Of a stretch of DNA of 64,000 bases, positions 24,016 through 35,300 are shown piece by piece. The position numbers and the translations under genes are program-made. The stretch is from Blattamonas nauphoetae. Its lineage: Eukaryota > Preaxostyla > Oxymonadida. Each line of letters opens with the position of its first letter. The stretch's first letter is position 1. The stretch lies in contig JARBJD010000001.1 in assembly GCA_033064195.1 (NCBI GenBank), positions 1 through 64,000 on the forward strand, read 5' to 3'. The notes under the pieces are model-generated. The model was not told where the DNA came from and did no database searches. It saw only the letters and a program-made list of their open reading frames with translations.

Positions 24016-24191
24016 GGTGTGCTTTTGAGTTTTTGAGTGGGGGCTGATCGAATCATCTTGTGTTTTAGATTCCACCAGTTTGTGCAAAATAAGCGACGAT
24101 TCGCCTAAAATACACACACAAATTGAATTGAAAAGGCAAAAGTCATCTCCACATCAAAACTATGGAAGCACTCCTTGGTGAACCGATTGGA

Positions 24192-26149
24192 TCAGAGCCC
24201 CTGTCTCCAGGATGGAATTGACCTAAATATTGTCCAAATATGAAAGAAATAGGACGTTATGAGAAGACAAATCAAACAAAGCCTGATTGGTGAGCACATA
24301 GCTGTCCTTGCTGAGAGTTGTGTTTCTGCCACTTCTTCTGATCTCATCCTTCACTTTCTGCTCCTCTTTGATTTGTTCTGCTCGTGTGGTGAAAGCGGAG
24401 GTTGGACGAAGTAGACGGGATGGGTCTGACGAGACGACAACTGTGGGCTGGGAGAGGTGAAGAGACGGAGTGAACAGACCTTGGCTGCTCGAAGTGCGGC
24501 TTCGCGTGGGTTCGGGTTCCGTCGCTTGAGCATCTCTCGCTTTTCGCGAGCGGATTCGAGTGCCTGAAGGATTTAGTGGGAGTCAAATGTTTTATTCTGG
24601 AAAAAGGAATGAAAAAACCTTCTCCGAACGTCTGGCAAGATCTGCAGAAGATGGCCGACGTGGTGACGCGGGTCTTACTGCTGGTTTTTCTTCCTTCATT
24701 TCCAACTCAAGTTGACGACGATGCTGCTCAAGCGAGAGGTCAATTTCCAGCTGAGAGAATGTCGAGGTTAGATGGAGGACTGAGAGAGAAACAGACCTTT
24801 CTTCTTCGTTCGATCTCGCGTTGTCTCATTTCGTTTGAGATACGTTGTTGCTCTTCAATTCTCTCGCGTTCTTCCTGTTCTCGAGCTTTATTTTCTCTCC
24901 ACAATTTGACTTGTTCCCTTTTCTTTCTTCTTTGATCTTCTTCTTGTCTGAAAAATAGTTGACAAGATTGAATTCAAACTGGCGCTGCTTTTTGAGCTTA
25001 GCCTGATCAATTTCAGCCTCTTCTTGTTCCTCCTCATGTCTTTTCACAAGTTTCTCAGCTTGTTTCTGGATAAAGTGCCAAAAAAAGATTTCACACAGCT
25101 TTCTTCTCTTTCCATTTTTGGATTGCTATTCCTTTTCGCTCAAGAAGGGTGAGGTAGTGTTCATACCATCCAACATGGGCTTGAATTTCCTCCTTTGACC
25201 TTGTTGGAAACATGGATTCAAGGACTTGCAGCATCTCGGAATGAGACTGACAAAGATGAGAAAGAAGAGACAGACAGTGTATGATTCGTACATTTTCACA
25301 AAATGGGTATGTTCAGCATTTGACCATCCGCCATTTCTTCCTGTTGATGCAATGAAGTCCTTGAAATAAAGAAGTTATCGAGGAGAAGAAAGCCAAACGT
25401 CAAAAGCTCGCACATCAAGGGGAATAGATTCAACAGGTGTTGCGACCAATCGTTGCCGAAGTTTTACTGGAGAATGTGCTGGTTGTGAAGCGGTTTTCTT
25501 TTTTAAGCACGATTCCATTGGAGGTTCATTTTCCCATTCATCAACTCTGTCTGATATCAGCGATAATTCATTTTCAAGATCATCACCAAGCCCTACAAGA
25601 TCTTCCATCCTGATGACGATCATAAAAAGTGAAGTAATACTCATGGGCCATTGTATTCTTTGTTTGAAAGATTGCCTGTTCAATGATCTCAAAACGAGCA
25701 TTCAAATCCTCCATCGCTGCGAACAAAAACATAAAGACTAGACTATGCAAAATACATGGTTGTATTTGTTCAGATAAGACAAGTTGCTTCAATTCTGTGA
25801 GACGAGCTTTTGTCGATCGAATTGTTCGTCTAATTTGAGCCACTGAATATAAAAGTTTGGAATATCAGATAATAATGAAGATAACATTGTAATAGTTTGA
25901 AAATTTTAGACATACAATCAGTTTTTTTATGAATTTCCATCGATTCTTGTTCTTTCTGGAGAGTCTGATACAGTTGTTGAAATTCTGATGAAGGATTAGC
26001 AAATGTGATTTTTATTTCTTTCATTGAATTTTTTTCACTATAATCATCCAATACAAAGATTGCATTGAGATTGATGTTGATGAAAGAAAAAACCGATTTT
26101 GGAGCTGTGTGAGTTCAAGTAGCCAATCTTTCTTTTTTGGTTGAGCCAT
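24192..26149 (-). CDS. CCDC112-like coiled-coil protein
   Basis: Starts MAQPKKKDWLLELTQLQNR at 26149 and ends SIPSWRQGL then TGA at 24192; about a dozen short introns are needed. Landmarks match what I remember of the CCDC112/CCDC148 coiled-coil family linked to cilia and centrosomes: TGRNGGWSNAEHTHF (family GGW-D-D-H-F), then SKEEIQAHVGWYEHYLTLLE and IAIQKWKEKK, a long K/R/E/Q coiled coil (EDQRRKREQVKLWRENK), DPSRLLRPT and the terminal PSWRQGL. Each of these joins only when GTTTG-, GTCTG- or GTATG-type introns are removed, for example a 32-nt intron beginning GTTTGAATTC between KKQRQ and QEEDQ. The choice between CCDC112 and CCDC148 is uncertain. The gene is head to head with the F-box gene. 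Confidence 0.75.
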
Positions 26150-26526
26150 AAACGAGTATTCTTTTCGGAAGAGGAGCGGTGAAGGAGGATGGAAACGATG
26201 AGAGATGAGTTTCCCTTAAGAAAGTCATCCTTGTTCTGAATCCACATGAATCTTCATTCTAGTTCCTTTTACAATGACGAACATGCCATTTACAACTGTT
26301 TCGAACATTTCTTCCAGTAGCAGACCAATTCTTCTCTTCAGCAAGCACCTCTCCTTCTCCACAATATTTCTCATGATTGTATCCATCATCCTGAGACTCC
26401 TCCTCTTTCAATGCATATCCTAAACTGCTGTTCATGTAACGATACATTTTTAGTCTGATTTTCTCATCAAGCACTCCCAACGAACTTCCAGTCCGGCATG
26501 CGAACTGTAACGTTGATTGATCCACT
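26150..26526. other. Divergent intergenic region
   Basis: Separates the start codons of the CCDC112-like (minus) and F-box/LRR (plus) genes and should hold both promoters. A minus-strand open frame of 102 codons (26567-26259) runs across it and into the F-box start; I treat it as chance or 5' leader. Confidence 0.5.
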
Positions 26527-28077
26527 ATGCTCGTCGATACTCCACCTTCAAACTCGTCCCCACTCACCTCTCTCTCAGATGATATACTCCTTCGGATTCT
26601 TGGTATGGTCTCATGTGACCTTGTCGATGTTCTGAACCTTCAATGTGTATGTCGGAGATTTAAACAATCCGTGTACTGCCTCCAAGCCCTCAATCTTGGA
26701 TACCTCTCCCATATCCTTACTGAAGATCGTCTTTCCCAACTTTTTGCGACATATCCACACTTGAAAATGCTCGATCTTTCTTCCTGCAGTTGTTTCTCGA
26801 CAACTGTAGCCAAGTCCTTCTCCAGACTTCAAGATCTCTCTCACCTCTATTTGAATACCTGCTCAACGTTAGATGATACCATCTTCTGTGAAATCATTAA
26901 AGAGACTCCAAATCTCGTCCACTTGGAGATTGACTATTGTTTGAGACAATTCCATTTTCTTATCAAGCTTTCTTCATCATACTTTCTCTTTTTTGGTATT
27001 AGGTCATCGACTTACAAATCATTCTCTTCAAGCAATCGCTGTCAACCTCCCATCTCTGAAGACTCTCTCCTGCACGTCATGCGTCTTATTCACCGACGAG
27101 GGGCTCACTCCTATTCTTCAAAATCTCTCTCTTAATGTTCTTATCTTGTGGAATTGCACTGCATTTACCTCTCGCTCGCTTCAGTACCTCCAGACTCAGC
27201 GCAGCCTTACCAAGTTGAATCTTGCCAATGTACGAGGGATCAGAGACTCTGATCTCTACCCTCTGTGGGCTACAAATACCAATTTATCAGAGCTTGTCTT
27301 GGTTGGGTGCCATGGATTGACGAACGATTCATTCATGTTCCCTCCCACGTTTTACCTTAAACATCTGACCTACATCAATCTCTGGAACTGTGTTCGACTT
27401 GATGACACTGCAATCATTGAGCTAGTCACAAGAACGCCCAATCTCGAAACACTTAACTTGGAAGGTCTGTTTTTCAGTGTTTATCCATTCCTATAGCTGT
27501 AACCTCAATCACAGACGCATCTATCACGGCACTTTGCAGGTGTTGTCCACTTCTCCAACAACTCAACCTTTGGGGCTGTCGCAATCTCACATCGACATCA
27601 ATGAACTCAATTTCAAGTCTGCTTTCCATTCGATTTATTTCCTTCCAAATAGCTCATCTTCATAACTTGGAGGAACTTAACCTTTCAAGTCTCTCCTGTG
27701 TCACATCATCTTCCGTTCTTGCGATTCTCGCTGCGAATCCTTCTCTCGTCACTTTGAATATATCAAACTGTCCGTCGCTTGAAAACTCATTTCTCTCCGA
27801 TCTTATCAACAAGTTCTCTCACAAGGCCTTATCAGCAAACTACAAAGTAGACAGTTCGGATTCTCAACAAGATTCTCCTGCTGTTTCGCCCATATGGGTT
27901 TCACCAGTTCTTTTTGAACCTTTCTTGAAGCAGTCATCAACTTCTTTATCATTGACATCTTTGATACTCCGAAACAACCATCAAATCAGCAACACTGACA
28001 TCGAAATCTTTAAGGAGGCATTTCCCAGTGTATTTGTTACAAGGAGATACCCCTTTTCCAAAAATGATATGTTTTAG
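26527..28077 (+). CDS. F-box and leucine-rich-repeat protein (FBXL type)
   Basis: Predicted substrate adaptor of an SCF ubiquitin ligase. Three exons (26527-26938, 27003-27464, 27497-28077) give 484 residues. An N-terminal F-box (LTSLSDDILLRILGMVSCDL, then VCRRF) binds Skp1. It is followed by about a dozen cysteine-containing LRRs of about 25 residues with the consensus L--L-L--C---T/S, for example LTKLNLANVRGIRDSDL, LTYINLWNCVRLDDTAI and LVTLNISNCPSLENSF. Introns are 64 nt (GTTTGA) and 32 nt (GTCTGT); both leave the LRR register intact. The substrate cannot be inferred. Confidence 0.88.
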
Positions 28078-28177
28078 ATTGAGATGTTCATGGTGTCAAG
28101 GTCAAATTTCTGTATAATGGGCAACTATCCGATCTATGGGCATCTTTGATCGGTATTCTTTGATATAAAGCTTAGGA

Positions 28178-28200
28178 GTCTGATGTCTTTTGGATCAGAC
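28178..28200 (+). promoter_or_regulatory. Small hairpin just upstream of the ribonucleotide reductase start
   Basis: GTCTGAT and ATCAGAC form a perfect 7-bp inverted repeat around a 9-base T-rich loop, ending 35 bp before the RNR start codon. It would sit in the 5' leader or at the promoter. It could be a protein-binding palindrome, an RNA hairpin or chance. The sequence offers no further evidence. Confidence 0.25.
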
Positions 28201-28235
28201 GTTAAAAGAACGTTACTAAACGAAATATCACGCTA

Positions 28236-30384
28236 ATGACACAAACCAACAATGATCAACAAACAGTTATCGTAACTGAAGACTCAAATGGTCTTGCAAT
28301 CGGATCACAAATTGTCTGTCCTCCTTTCGCCGTTTATCCGATTTATCTAACTTTAGATGTCAGATATTGTTTTCTATCGCACATATGCGAACACACTCTC
28401 GAATGGACATAAGGAAACATTCCAAGAAACCGTCGAACGAGTCGAAAACATGCACATTCAAAAGTTTCCGTCACACTTCTACGAAATCCACCAGGCCTTC
28501 AAGAAAGTGAGTGAGAAAAAAGTTGTTCCCTCAATGCGTTCGATGCAGTATGGAGGCACAGCAATCAAAAACGCCAATACTCGCATGTTCAATTGTGCGT
28601 TCACAAACATCACAAGCTTCCGTGACTTTGGTGATATTCTGTTCCTCTTGTGTTGCGGAGTCGGATGTGGATATTCTGTTCAACGCCGTCACGTTTCTCA
28701 GCTCCCTGTCATCAAGGAAGGAGGCAAATTCACCGTTCAGATTCCGGATTCGAAAGAAGGATGGGCCGAAAGTCTCATCTTCCTCTTGAGAAATCCCGCG
28801 ATCACATTCGACTATGCTCTCATCAGACCTCGAGGTGCACCACTTTCGTCAGGAGGAACCGCGAGTGGACCGGAAACACTCCAAATCATGCACAACAATA
28901 TTAGAAGCATTCTAATGAATGCTATTGGGCGTCAACTCCGCCCTCTTGAAGTTCATGACATTCTTTGCATGGTTGGCGATCTTATTGTGTCCGGAGGGAG
29001 CCGTCGCAGTGCTCTCATCTCCCTCTTCGATCACGATGAACAAGAAATGATGGAATGCAAGAAGGGGTGGGATTGGTTCCAAAGCCATCCATACCGTGCT
29101 CGCTCAAACAACTCAGCTGTTCTTGTCCGTTCTGAACCAGATTTCAACCAAAATCTCGAAAAAGTCGTTAGAATGTGCCTCGAAAACCAAACTGGCGAAC
29201 CAGGTGTTTTCCTCACAAACGATCCCGACTATGGAACAAATCCATGCGCAGAAATTTCTCTTCGGAGCAAGCAAATGTGCAATCTGACAGAAGTCAACAC
29301 AAGTGTTTGCCACACGAAGGAAGAGTTTTTGGAAGCAGTCCAGGCAGCCACAATTATTGGAACACTTCAGGCATCATATACAGACTTTACCTACGTCCAA
29401 CCTGAATGGAAAGCAAACTGTGACGAAGATGCACTTCTTGGTGTCTCTCTCACAGGAATTTCACAAAACTGGGCATTACTTTCATCGGACAACGGACAAT
29501 TACTCGAGGATGCAGCAAAACTCGCGAAAGCAACAAACATTGAATGGGCTGCCAAATTAGGAATCAAACCAGCCGCTCGCGTCTGCACAGTCAAGCCGAG
29601 TGGGACCACAAGTGCTCTCCTGGCTACAACTTCGGGTATCCACGCTGCACATGCACCGTATTATCTGCGAAGAGTGAGGATGGAAACAGATTCCCCGTTG
29701 AGCACGTACTTCCTTTCGCTTATCCACAACAAACAAGTTCTTCCGTCAGACACCCTCAAAACAATTGCAGACACTGCAGATGCCACTGAACAGGTCCTTG
29801 GTCTTCCCGTGTTGGAGACAGACGTGTATGCTCGTCGAACGGCAGAAAAGAGCGGAGATGGAGCAACGAACGTGGTGATCACAATGCCCATCAAGATGAA
29901 GGGGGCGATTGTTCGTGATGAGGAAAGTGCTGTTGAGATTCTGAACAGAGCAGGCCTCATTCATCGCCACTACATTCAACCAGCTCACACTTCTGGTCCA
30001 AACTTCCACAATGTCTCATTGACTGTGAACTACAAACCAGGCGAAGAAGAAGGAATTCTCAAGTGGATGCTCGAAAACACAGACATCTATTCGGGAATTT
30101 CGCTCTTCCCTGACATGTCTGGAGGCACGGTATATCCTCAGCTGCCTTTTGAAGATATTGATGAAGAAACTTACAAGAAGTGGGTGGCCGTGTGGGAAAA
30201 GGTTGGAGAGATGGCTGAGAGGACTGTCGAGATTGAACAGAAGGAAGTTGAGAAGGACGTTCGAGTGAGGGATACTGCAGCTGCTGTTCGAGCAGGAATG
30301 ACACGTATTGCCTGGAATCCCAATGCCATTGATACACGAAAGGATATATTGGCGTGCGCAGGAGGAAATTGCGAATACGTTTGA
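28236..30384 (+). CDS. Adenosylcobalamin-dependent ribonucleoside-triphosphate reductase (class II, monomeric)
   Basis: Reduces ribonucleotides to deoxyribonucleotides using a radical from coenzyme B12, needing neither oxygen nor a second subunit. Exons 28236-28313 and 28357-30384 give 701 residues, near the Lactobacillus enzyme (739). Numbering over both exons, the radical/redox residues line up with that enzyme: Cys106, Asn321, Cys323, Glu325 and Cys334 (NPCAEISL...MCNLTEVN, the same 11-residue Cys-Cys spacing) and the C-terminal shuttle pair Cys693/Cys698 in ACAGGNCEYV (the same 5-residue spacing). The first exon (26 residues) was added because the ATG at 28357 directly follows a CTTTAG acceptor; the donor is GTCTGT. 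One spliceosomal intron shows the gene is resident in the nuclear genome. Bacterial origin by transfer is likely from the family's distribution. Confidence 0.93.
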
Positions 30385-30680
30385 TTTTAGTTCAATCTTC
30401 TTTTGTCTTCATTCTTGCGTTTATGATCGCAATCGAGACAACACTTCATTGATTTTGATTGAGAGGAATATTTTCTTCAGAATGTTTAGGACAATCTCTC
30501 CTCTGGATGACACAAATCTGTTGTCAAAGATCGTGGTGTTGTGATCTTGATGTTGAGATGTTTAAGTGGATAAAAAACTTGACGAACAGACACACAACAC
30601 GAACATAAGTGAACGAGATAGAAATGAAAGTGACCGAATACGTCCAGGATGAGAAAAAATGTTCTCAAGATTTTGGATCG

Positions 30681-30735
30681 AAAAAAAACTCTGTACCTTT
30701 CTCGAAGTACTTTAGGTCATCCTTGCGCAGGGGCC

Positions 30736-30768
<33 letters not shown>

Positions 30769-30792
30769 CGGATGACCGGGTTACCCCGGTTC
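30681..30792 (-). ncRNA. U6 spliceosomal snRNA
   Basis: The minus strand carries the most conserved eukaryotic RNA core: TAAAATTGGAACGATACAGA, the ACAGAGA box (30752-30746), AGATTAGCATGGCC with the AGC triad, and CCCCTGCGCAAGGATGAC. A 5' hairpin ACCGGG-GTAA-CCCGGT occupies 30790-30775, and the gene ends in a run of eight T (30688-30681), the Pol III terminator. The exact 5' end is inferred from the hairpin. U6 forms the catalytic centre with U2 and pairs through ACAGAGA with the intron start, whose consensus in this window is discussed under findings. Confidence 0.97.
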
Positions 30793-30816
30793 CAACCGAG
30801 AGAGGATTTCGCCACG

Positions 30817-30822
30817 TTTATA
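30817..30822 (-). promoter_or_regulatory. TATA box of the U6 gene
   Basis: TATAAA lies about 25-30 bp upstream of the presumed U6 5' end on the minus strand, the position expected for an external (type 3) Pol III promoter. The upstream enhancer element could not be identified. Confidence 0.6.
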
Positions 30823-30935
30823 GTGCTAATCTGTCTTACATTAACTATTAAGGGCAATCTCAGCTTTTGATTTTAGAGACTATGGAATTGCCTTTTAAAA
30901 CGGAGAGATTCCTATCAGCCTTACTATTGTTTTTT

Positions 30936-31010
30936 AGAGGTAGAGCTTCTCCTCTCCAGGAATTGATCCCATTCGAAATGGGAGCTCGCTCGTCTGGCGT
31001 GCTCTAACTA
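30936..31010 (+). pseudogene. tRNA-like relic with a good T-arm
   Basis: On the plus strand GGTAGAGC looks like the 3' half of a D-arm, and TCCCA-TTCGAAA-TGGGA is a perfect T-arm with a canonical loop. The 3' acceptor GCTCGCT has no 5' partner and the anticodon stem pairs poorly, so no functional tRNA can be folded. On the opposite strand TAGTTAGAGCACGCCAGAC also looks like a D-arm and anticodon stem. This may be a broken tRNA gene or a rearranged tRNA-derived repeat. Confidence 0.3.
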
Positions 31011-31327
31011 CATGATGAGTATTCTTCAGACAGAAAAGACCTTAAAGGGTATTCCACGTTATGAACAGAGATAACAACAACTAATATGTTTTCATCATTC
31101 CAGAATCGATTGTGGATTGTTTTTCTGAATAGACAAGTCCGACGACGAAGAGAAGGTTAACTGTTCATCATTCGTTGATATATGATCAGATTGACACTAC
31201 TTACGTGATGAGAAGGCCACCATTGCAGTTGTCACAGAGTGACGTGCGAATTAAAAGTTCTCATGGTTGGATCAAGGTCACAGTCTTTTGGACCTATACA
31301 TCTGTAATATCACTCTGCTTGAGGTCA

Positions 31328-32000
31328 ATGTCAGAACCTTCGTCACTCAATTCATCCTTATCTCAATCACAAAGTGCGGAATGCCGCATCTGCATGGGAA
31401 GATTGACTCAACCAGTCCTCACACCATGTGGACACATGTTCTGTTGGCCTTGCATTTTCAGGGTGTTCTTTTTTCCATTTTCATGGATATCCACCTTTTG
31501 CATTCCGGTTCATCACACTTGTTGACGATGCCGATATTCTCTTCGTCATAGTGGTTCAACCAATCCCAAACCTGCCCCATGTGTTTTGCCCCATGCTCAG
31601 TCACTGATGTAATCCCTTACTACGATGGAAGAACAACTGATGTTGAGTAATGCGTTTTTTTCATCATTTTCAGACCAGGAATCCCACCTCGTCCATCGCC
31701 CACTCAATCACCGAGACAGGCAAGAAACCGACCACTTACCGCAGATGTTTGCTCTATTTCATTGATTTTCTATTCAACTTCCAGTCAACGACGGTCTTCA
31801 TGGGTCCTTCTCTTTCTCTGAGCTGGTATGGTCTTACATTCAAGCCATGCCCCATAGAAGACGTCTATCCCGGTTATATCCCACCTGATGAAGATGAAAA
31901 GAAAGAAATCGATAAGATGGTCCGGAATGAGCATCTGAAGGACATCTTTGTTACACTCTTCATAATCGGACTAGTTCTCATCTTCTTGAGAAAGCGCTGA
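31328..32000 (+). CDS. RNF5/RMA1-like membrane-anchored RING E3 ligase
   Basis: Predicted ER-associated ubiquitin ligase. Four exons (31328-31462, 31552-31646, 31674-31746, 31785-32000) give 172 residues. The RING is AECRICMGRLTQPVLTPCGH with FCWPCIFRWFNQSQTCPMC, closely matching the RNF5/RNF185 pattern, where FCWPCL-W and CP-C are typical. The last 22 residues (DIFVTLFIIGLVLIFLRKR) form a tail anchor. Exon 1 was started at MSEPSSLNSS because upstream frame lacks motif support. The first intron is long for this window (89 nt, donor GTGTTC); the others are 27 and 38 nt. RNF5 acts in degradation of misfolded membrane proteins; that role is inferred. Confidence 0.85.
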
Positions 32001-32360
32001 TTAACATATGTTCTAGAGCATTCAACCTCATACAAATTGCGTTTTTCTTGATTTACTCCACATATCTGACCAAAGCATGTTCGCTACTCTCATTGTCACG
32101 ATTTTCCCCCTACAACCACGGAAACGACTTCACAGAATTGATACTTTAATCAACTTGCAGAACTTATTTCAGTTTTCTGGATTGTTTGTGATTGATGGAA
32201 GAGCGAACCGTCCAAATCCTTTTCGTGATCAATCTCGCTCATTTTTAATTTCTCTGCTGTTTTCTCTTTTAAACATACTATTTGTAAAAATAGAAATCTC
32301 TTTGAGACTTCAAAATGGGATTACTACTCTTGATCAGCTTGTCCTCTAGAAAAACATTCG
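32001..32360. other. Intergenic spacer upstream of kinesin-5
   Basis: A plus-strand open frame of 90 codons (32077-32349) has no recognisable motif and ends 12 bp before the kinesin ATG. I regard this as promoter and leader sequence. Confidence 0.5.
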
Positions 32361-35300
32361 ATGGATCGGATCAAAACAAGAAAAATGTCTCGTCCTCCAA
32401 AGCCATCATCTGTATCACGTACAAGTGATGCAGGCCGAAATGAAAACGATTCTCATATCCAGGTTGTAATCCGGGCTAGGTTTGCGGAGTGTTTTCAAAT
32501 TCTCACAATTTCCAGACCTCCTCTTCCGACTGAAATACCGACTGTTACTCACACAGACTTTACCGTATTTGTGCCGACCACTTCCTCACAACTTGACACA
32601 GGGGAATGGAACACTTCCAAACAGAGACAGATGGGAAACATGTCCAAAAACTATAGCTTCTCACATGTATATGGACAAAATACGAGTCAGGAGGAATTGT
32701 TCAACGAAATTGTATGTTTTATTTTAAATTATTGGTTTTCTCTGCGATATAGGTTGCACCAGTTGTCGATGAAACTCTCAAAGGATATAACTGTACTGTA
32801 TTTGCCTATGGACAAACAGGCACAGGAAAAACTTATACTATGATTGGTGCAAACGGTGAAGATGGGACATTAGACTCTAATCAACTTGGAATTATTCCAC
32901 GGGCGATCCATCGCATTTTCTCAATCCTCACATCTGCTTGCATCACCTCAAAAGTTATCTCACAGACTACCACTCCAAAAATTCATCGAGCTACATCCCC
33001 AAACCCAAAAATTCGAGCTTCGACTGAAGCGAGTAGCGAATTTGCCAATCAAGCTGCTCAGGCTCTTTCTCTCTGTGAAAAGCCAGATGTGACTATGTGG
33101 GAACTGAACGGAGGAAATCCGGTGAATAGTTTCACAGTTTCTGTTTCAAACCTTGAAATATATAAAGAGGATGTCATTGACCTCCTTGCCCCTGGGACCA
33201 TCAACTCTCAACCTCCTCCGTTTGGGGCTGCTTCAAATGGCCCTATCGGGGCAGGATTCATGGACAGCGGTCGTGCGACAGTCCTTTCTTCTTCTTCGCA
33301 TTCAAATCAATTCATGCCAACTCGGAACTCGTTCAGCTTCTCAGGCCCTGAGCAGAAAAAACCGGCTCTTCGTGTCATGCAGAAAGGAGAAAACGAAGTG
33401 GAGATTCTTGGGGCAGAGACGAAAGTAGTAACAAATGTGGCAGATGCACTATTTTGGCTGGAGGATGGAAACAAACACCGCGTCACGTCAGACACTCTCA
33501 TGAACCGTCGATCAAGTCGATCTCACTCAATCTTCACCGTCACTGTTGAAATCAAGGAGACAACCCAAACAGGAGAGGAACGGACAGTGATTGGGAAACT
33601 GAACCTCGTGGACTTGGCTGGATCTGAAAATGTGGAGCGTTCGGGAGCGGATCAGAAACAGACGTCGGAAGCTGGATCAATCAACAAATCCCTTCTTGCT
33701 CTGGGACAGGTTATCAATGCTCTTGCTCACAATTCAACACTTCGAGAAGGCGGCAAGAAGGAGATTGTGCGATATCGCGACAGCAACCTCACTCGTCTCC
33801 TCCAGAATTCGCTCGGAGGAAACAACAAGACGACTCTGATCGCAACCATCAGTCTCGGACAATCGAATCTGGACGTCACAAACTGCACATTGGATTTTGC
33901 TTCACGGACACAGACAGTTCAGAACAAACCAGTCGCGAATCTGCGTCTGACGAAGAAGAACGTGAACGCTGAACTCCAAAAAGAGATTGATCGCTTGAAG
34001 AAGCAGTTGAGGGATCAGTGGAAGAAGGATGGTGTGAAGCTGTCACAGGAAGAATATGATCGAATGGAAGAAGCCCGCGAAGAACGACAGAGAGTCATCC
34101 AGGAACTCCAACGCGATCTTGCTGAGACCCGACTTGTCTTGACTCAAAAAGCGATGGTGAATGATCGTCTTCAACACGAAACAGATTCTATCGCAAAACA
34201 AATGGATGAACTTCAATCTGTTTTTGATCAACAGCAAGACGCCATCAATCTGAAAGAGCAAGCTGTCCAGGAGTACCGAATGGCATACGGCACGATCGGA
34301 TCCAGGTTTGAGAAAGCAAGACGAAAAGTGGAAGAATTGCATGAGAGATTGAACTTCCAAGATGGCAACGCGGAGCTTCTGCATGATAAAATCAACCGAA
34401 TGACGGACAATGAGATCGGGAATCAGCAGAGGGTCAATCAACTCAAGAATGAGATGCTGCAGAGGGTCGTTGCACTGAGCGAAGGAAGCGGACGAGTGAC
34501 CACAGACATGCTGAATGATCAATCTTCACTTCAGAACAATATCGAAGGTGTGATTCGTGCGATGCGAGATACACAGATGGCAGGCATCCAAAGGACAAGC
34601 CAAGCATTTACTGTGTCAGAAGGAGTGTTCAACCAATTGACAAATACTGTTGCACAGATTCCATCTTTTCTTCAACAGAAGATAAACGATATCCATACGA
34701 TCACAAACGAGGGCACGAACAACATGATTGGATTGGAGAATTCGTTTGGAGCACATGTTGAGTCAATGAAGACGACGATGGAATCCCAATTTGGCATAAT
34801 CTTCAACAATTTGGGGAAACTTTCACAATCTTTGGAACAATGGAACACACAAGTTTCTCAGAACTCATTTGCCGAGGCCGAATCTTCATTTAACCAGCTT
34901 CTGATGTCCACACATCAATCAGTTCAGGAATGCATGGAGTTCTTCTCGGCCGGATTGGATCATCTTCGAAATGGAGTCTGGGTACAATCCAACACGAGAG
35001 TCTCCAGAGAAAAGGAGGAGTTGGAACGATCAAAAAGGGAATTGGCGGAGGAAGAAGAAAAAATCGCTCAAATGAAGCAGTTGATCCACTACTTTGAATC
35101 AAGAGTAGAAAACAAACGTAGCGATTATGAACGAAGGTTTTCGGAAAGACAGGCTCTTGAACAACAGGATTTGGAAGATTTCGACCAAGCGTGGACGAAG
35201 ACTAAACAAGAATCGATCTCAAAAGTCAACAGCGTTATGGAGATCCTCCCGCAGACTGCAAACAACTTATCTTCAATCACCGACTCCATCAAATCATCTT

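Noticed and set aside
28236-30384. Bacterial contamination as the source of the RNR gene
   Set aside because: It has a 43-nt intron with the local donor type and lies between intron-bearing eukaryotic genes.
30936-31010. Functional tRNA gene
   Set aside because: The T-arm is good but acceptor ends do not pair and the anticodon stem has mismatches; kept only as a relic.
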